Positions 5,613-6,606 of a stretch of 6,606 nucleotides of DNA are shown here, in pieces. The notes under the pieces were generated by a model, which was given only the letters and a program-made list of their open reading frames with translations, searched no databases and had not been told where the DNA came from. Source of the DNA: Desulfobacteraceae bacterium (GTDB lineage Bacteria; Desulfobacterota; DSM-4660; Desulfatiglandales; Desulfatiglandaceae); contig DQZA01000214.1 in the NCBI GenBank assembly GCA_011042035.1, forward strand, positions 1 to 6,606, written 5' to 3'. Position 1 is the stretch's first letter, and each line of letters opens with the position of its first letter. Position numbers and translations under genes: made by a program.

Positions 5613-6606
5613 AGCTTCCCTTTGTTTCCAGCAACCCTTTCCTCAGCCTCTTAATCAAGTCAACCGAAGGTCTTGTCCCGTACACCCCGTATTTCGGGGC
5701 CTTTTCTGCATCCATACCCCGCAGGAAGATGTAAAACGCCCCGCCAAAATGCCTTTGGTAGTCATAACCAGGTAACCTCAGGCTAAGGTACTGATCAAGG
5801 GCAAGGCAGTATATATGGCACTGGAGCACATAAAAATGCCTTAGCATTTCTTCTTCCATGGAGCCTTGGTTGTAAGCTTCAATGTCAGGACCGAGGTGAT
5901 TTGACTTCCAGTCCACCAGGTAATATTTTCCATTCCACTGGAATACTAGGTCAATATAGCCCTTCATAAATCCCCTGATTGGAGAAAATTCAAGGGCTTC
6001 AATCCTCTCCGGAATATAGGCCATGGAAGATGATACAGATTCTCCTTCAAAAATACTGGCCAGGTCGGTGGGAGTTATGAGGCGCATGGGAAAGTAGAAT
6101 TCTAGCTCCGTTAATCTACAATTAGTGGGGACCAGAGACAATTTAAGGCCTTGATGCTCTTCACTAAGCGAAGCTCCTAAGGTATTTTCCAGCATCCCGC
6201 AAATAGCGGCGGTCCATTGTTCTTCGTAACCATAGTCGGCAAGCAGGTCACGTACCAGGTCCTCTCGCTCGCCTTCCCCGGCCCTGGAAAAATCCACCTG
6301 TTCCATGATCTTGTGGAGGAAGCTACCCGCCTTTGGTCCCCGGGGAAACTCTAGGATTGATTCATAAGGCGTGCCTGAAACCAACGCTGTCTCGTCCACC
6401 CCCGTCATCCCTCCGTAGGCCATAATGTCATGCTCCGGCATGTCAGCGCTATCTTCGTAGCCTGAGACAAGGGATGAAAAGCTGCTCACTCCCCAATCCA
6501 TGGCGATACGGCCCGTGAAGGGCCTAGTGTTAAGTCCTTTCACATCCCTTTCTTCTCTGGTCAAGGTCTTACCCACAAAGGAAGGGTCACATATCTCGAT
6601 ATTGCC
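5611..6606 (-). CDS. recB: Exodeoxyribonuclease V beta subunit (RecB), C-terminal part
   Basis: The reading frame stays open through 6606, so this is the last 331 aa of a protein usually near 1,200 aa; a GTG at 6576 is internal, not the start. It carries the RecB nuclease domain, which cuts DNA during end resection and loads RecA. In fragment numbering, GSFLHKIMEQVDF (94-106) holds the conserved His (H98). GYIDLVFQWNGKYYLVDWKSNHLG (216-239, quoted in two parts as GYIDLVF and YYLVDWKSN) holds the metal-binding D219, D232 and catalytic K234, equivalent to the E. coli H956, D1067, D1080 and K1082 set. HFYVLQCHIYCLAL and FGGAFYIFLRG follow, as in the family. The catalytic set is complete. recD follows 77 nt downstream, the usual recB-recD order; recC would be upstream or elsewhere, outside the window. 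Confidence 0.94.
   Translation of the reverse strand, partial: GNIEICDPSFVGKTLTREERDVKGLNTRPFTGRIAMDWGVSSFSSLVSGYEDSADMPEHDIMAYGGMTGVDETALVSGTPYESILEFPRGPKAGSFLHKIMEQVDFSRAGEGEREDLVRDLLADYGYEEQWTAAICGMLENTLGASLSEEHQGLKLSLVPTNCRLTELEFYFPMRLITPTDLASIFEGESVSSSMAYIPERIEALEFSPIRGFMKGYIDLVFQWNGKYYLVDWKSNHLGPDIEAYNQGSMEEEMLRHFYVLQCHIYCLALDQYLSLRLPGYDYQRHFGGAFYIFLRGMDAEKAPKYGVYGTRPSVDLIKRLRKGLLETKGS

Overview
The window reads as the far (distal) end of an integron gene-cassette array that abuts chromosomal recB-recD genes. No taxonomic marker is present. RecBCD (not AddAB), roughly balanced base composition and attC-type sites suggest a Gram-negative bacterium, perhaps of proteobacterial or Desulfobacterota type. 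That placement is inference only.

Left edge (1-163): the complement of 1-96 looks like the first ~96 nt of a group II intron of the bacterial C type, running leftward out of the window. Its 5' end lies exactly where class IIC-attC introns are known to insert, after a TTTGT on the bottom strand of an attC site. The rest of that attC site occupies 97-163.

Cassette (158-3535): between this attC and a second one at 3434-3541 lie two same-strand, overlapping genes. The first encodes a 737-aa COG1743/DUF1156-like DNA amino-methyltransferase with a DPFMGGGT SAM loop, a DPPY catalytic motif and six Cys-x2-Cys knuckles that could build three zinc ribbons. The second encodes a ~347-aa unrecognised protein with a clear PD-(D/E)XK nuclease core near its C-terminus. 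Together they look like a restriction-modification (or other methylation-guarded nuclease) system carried as one unusually large mobile cassette of about 3.4 kb.

Junction (3542-3683): a short non-coding stretch with an 8-bp inverted repeat that may be a decayed third attC. It then meets the 3' end of recD.

Right half (3684-6606, minus strand): recB (3' part only, truncated by the window edge) followed by complete recD, in the order seen in many RecBCD operons. A 77-nt gap with a 27-bp tandem duplication separates them. RecB and RecD are two subunits of exonuclease V, which repairs double-strand breaks and degrades unprotected linear DNA. The cassette genes and recBD converge. The attC orientation implies that any integrase gene and attI lie to the left, outside the window.
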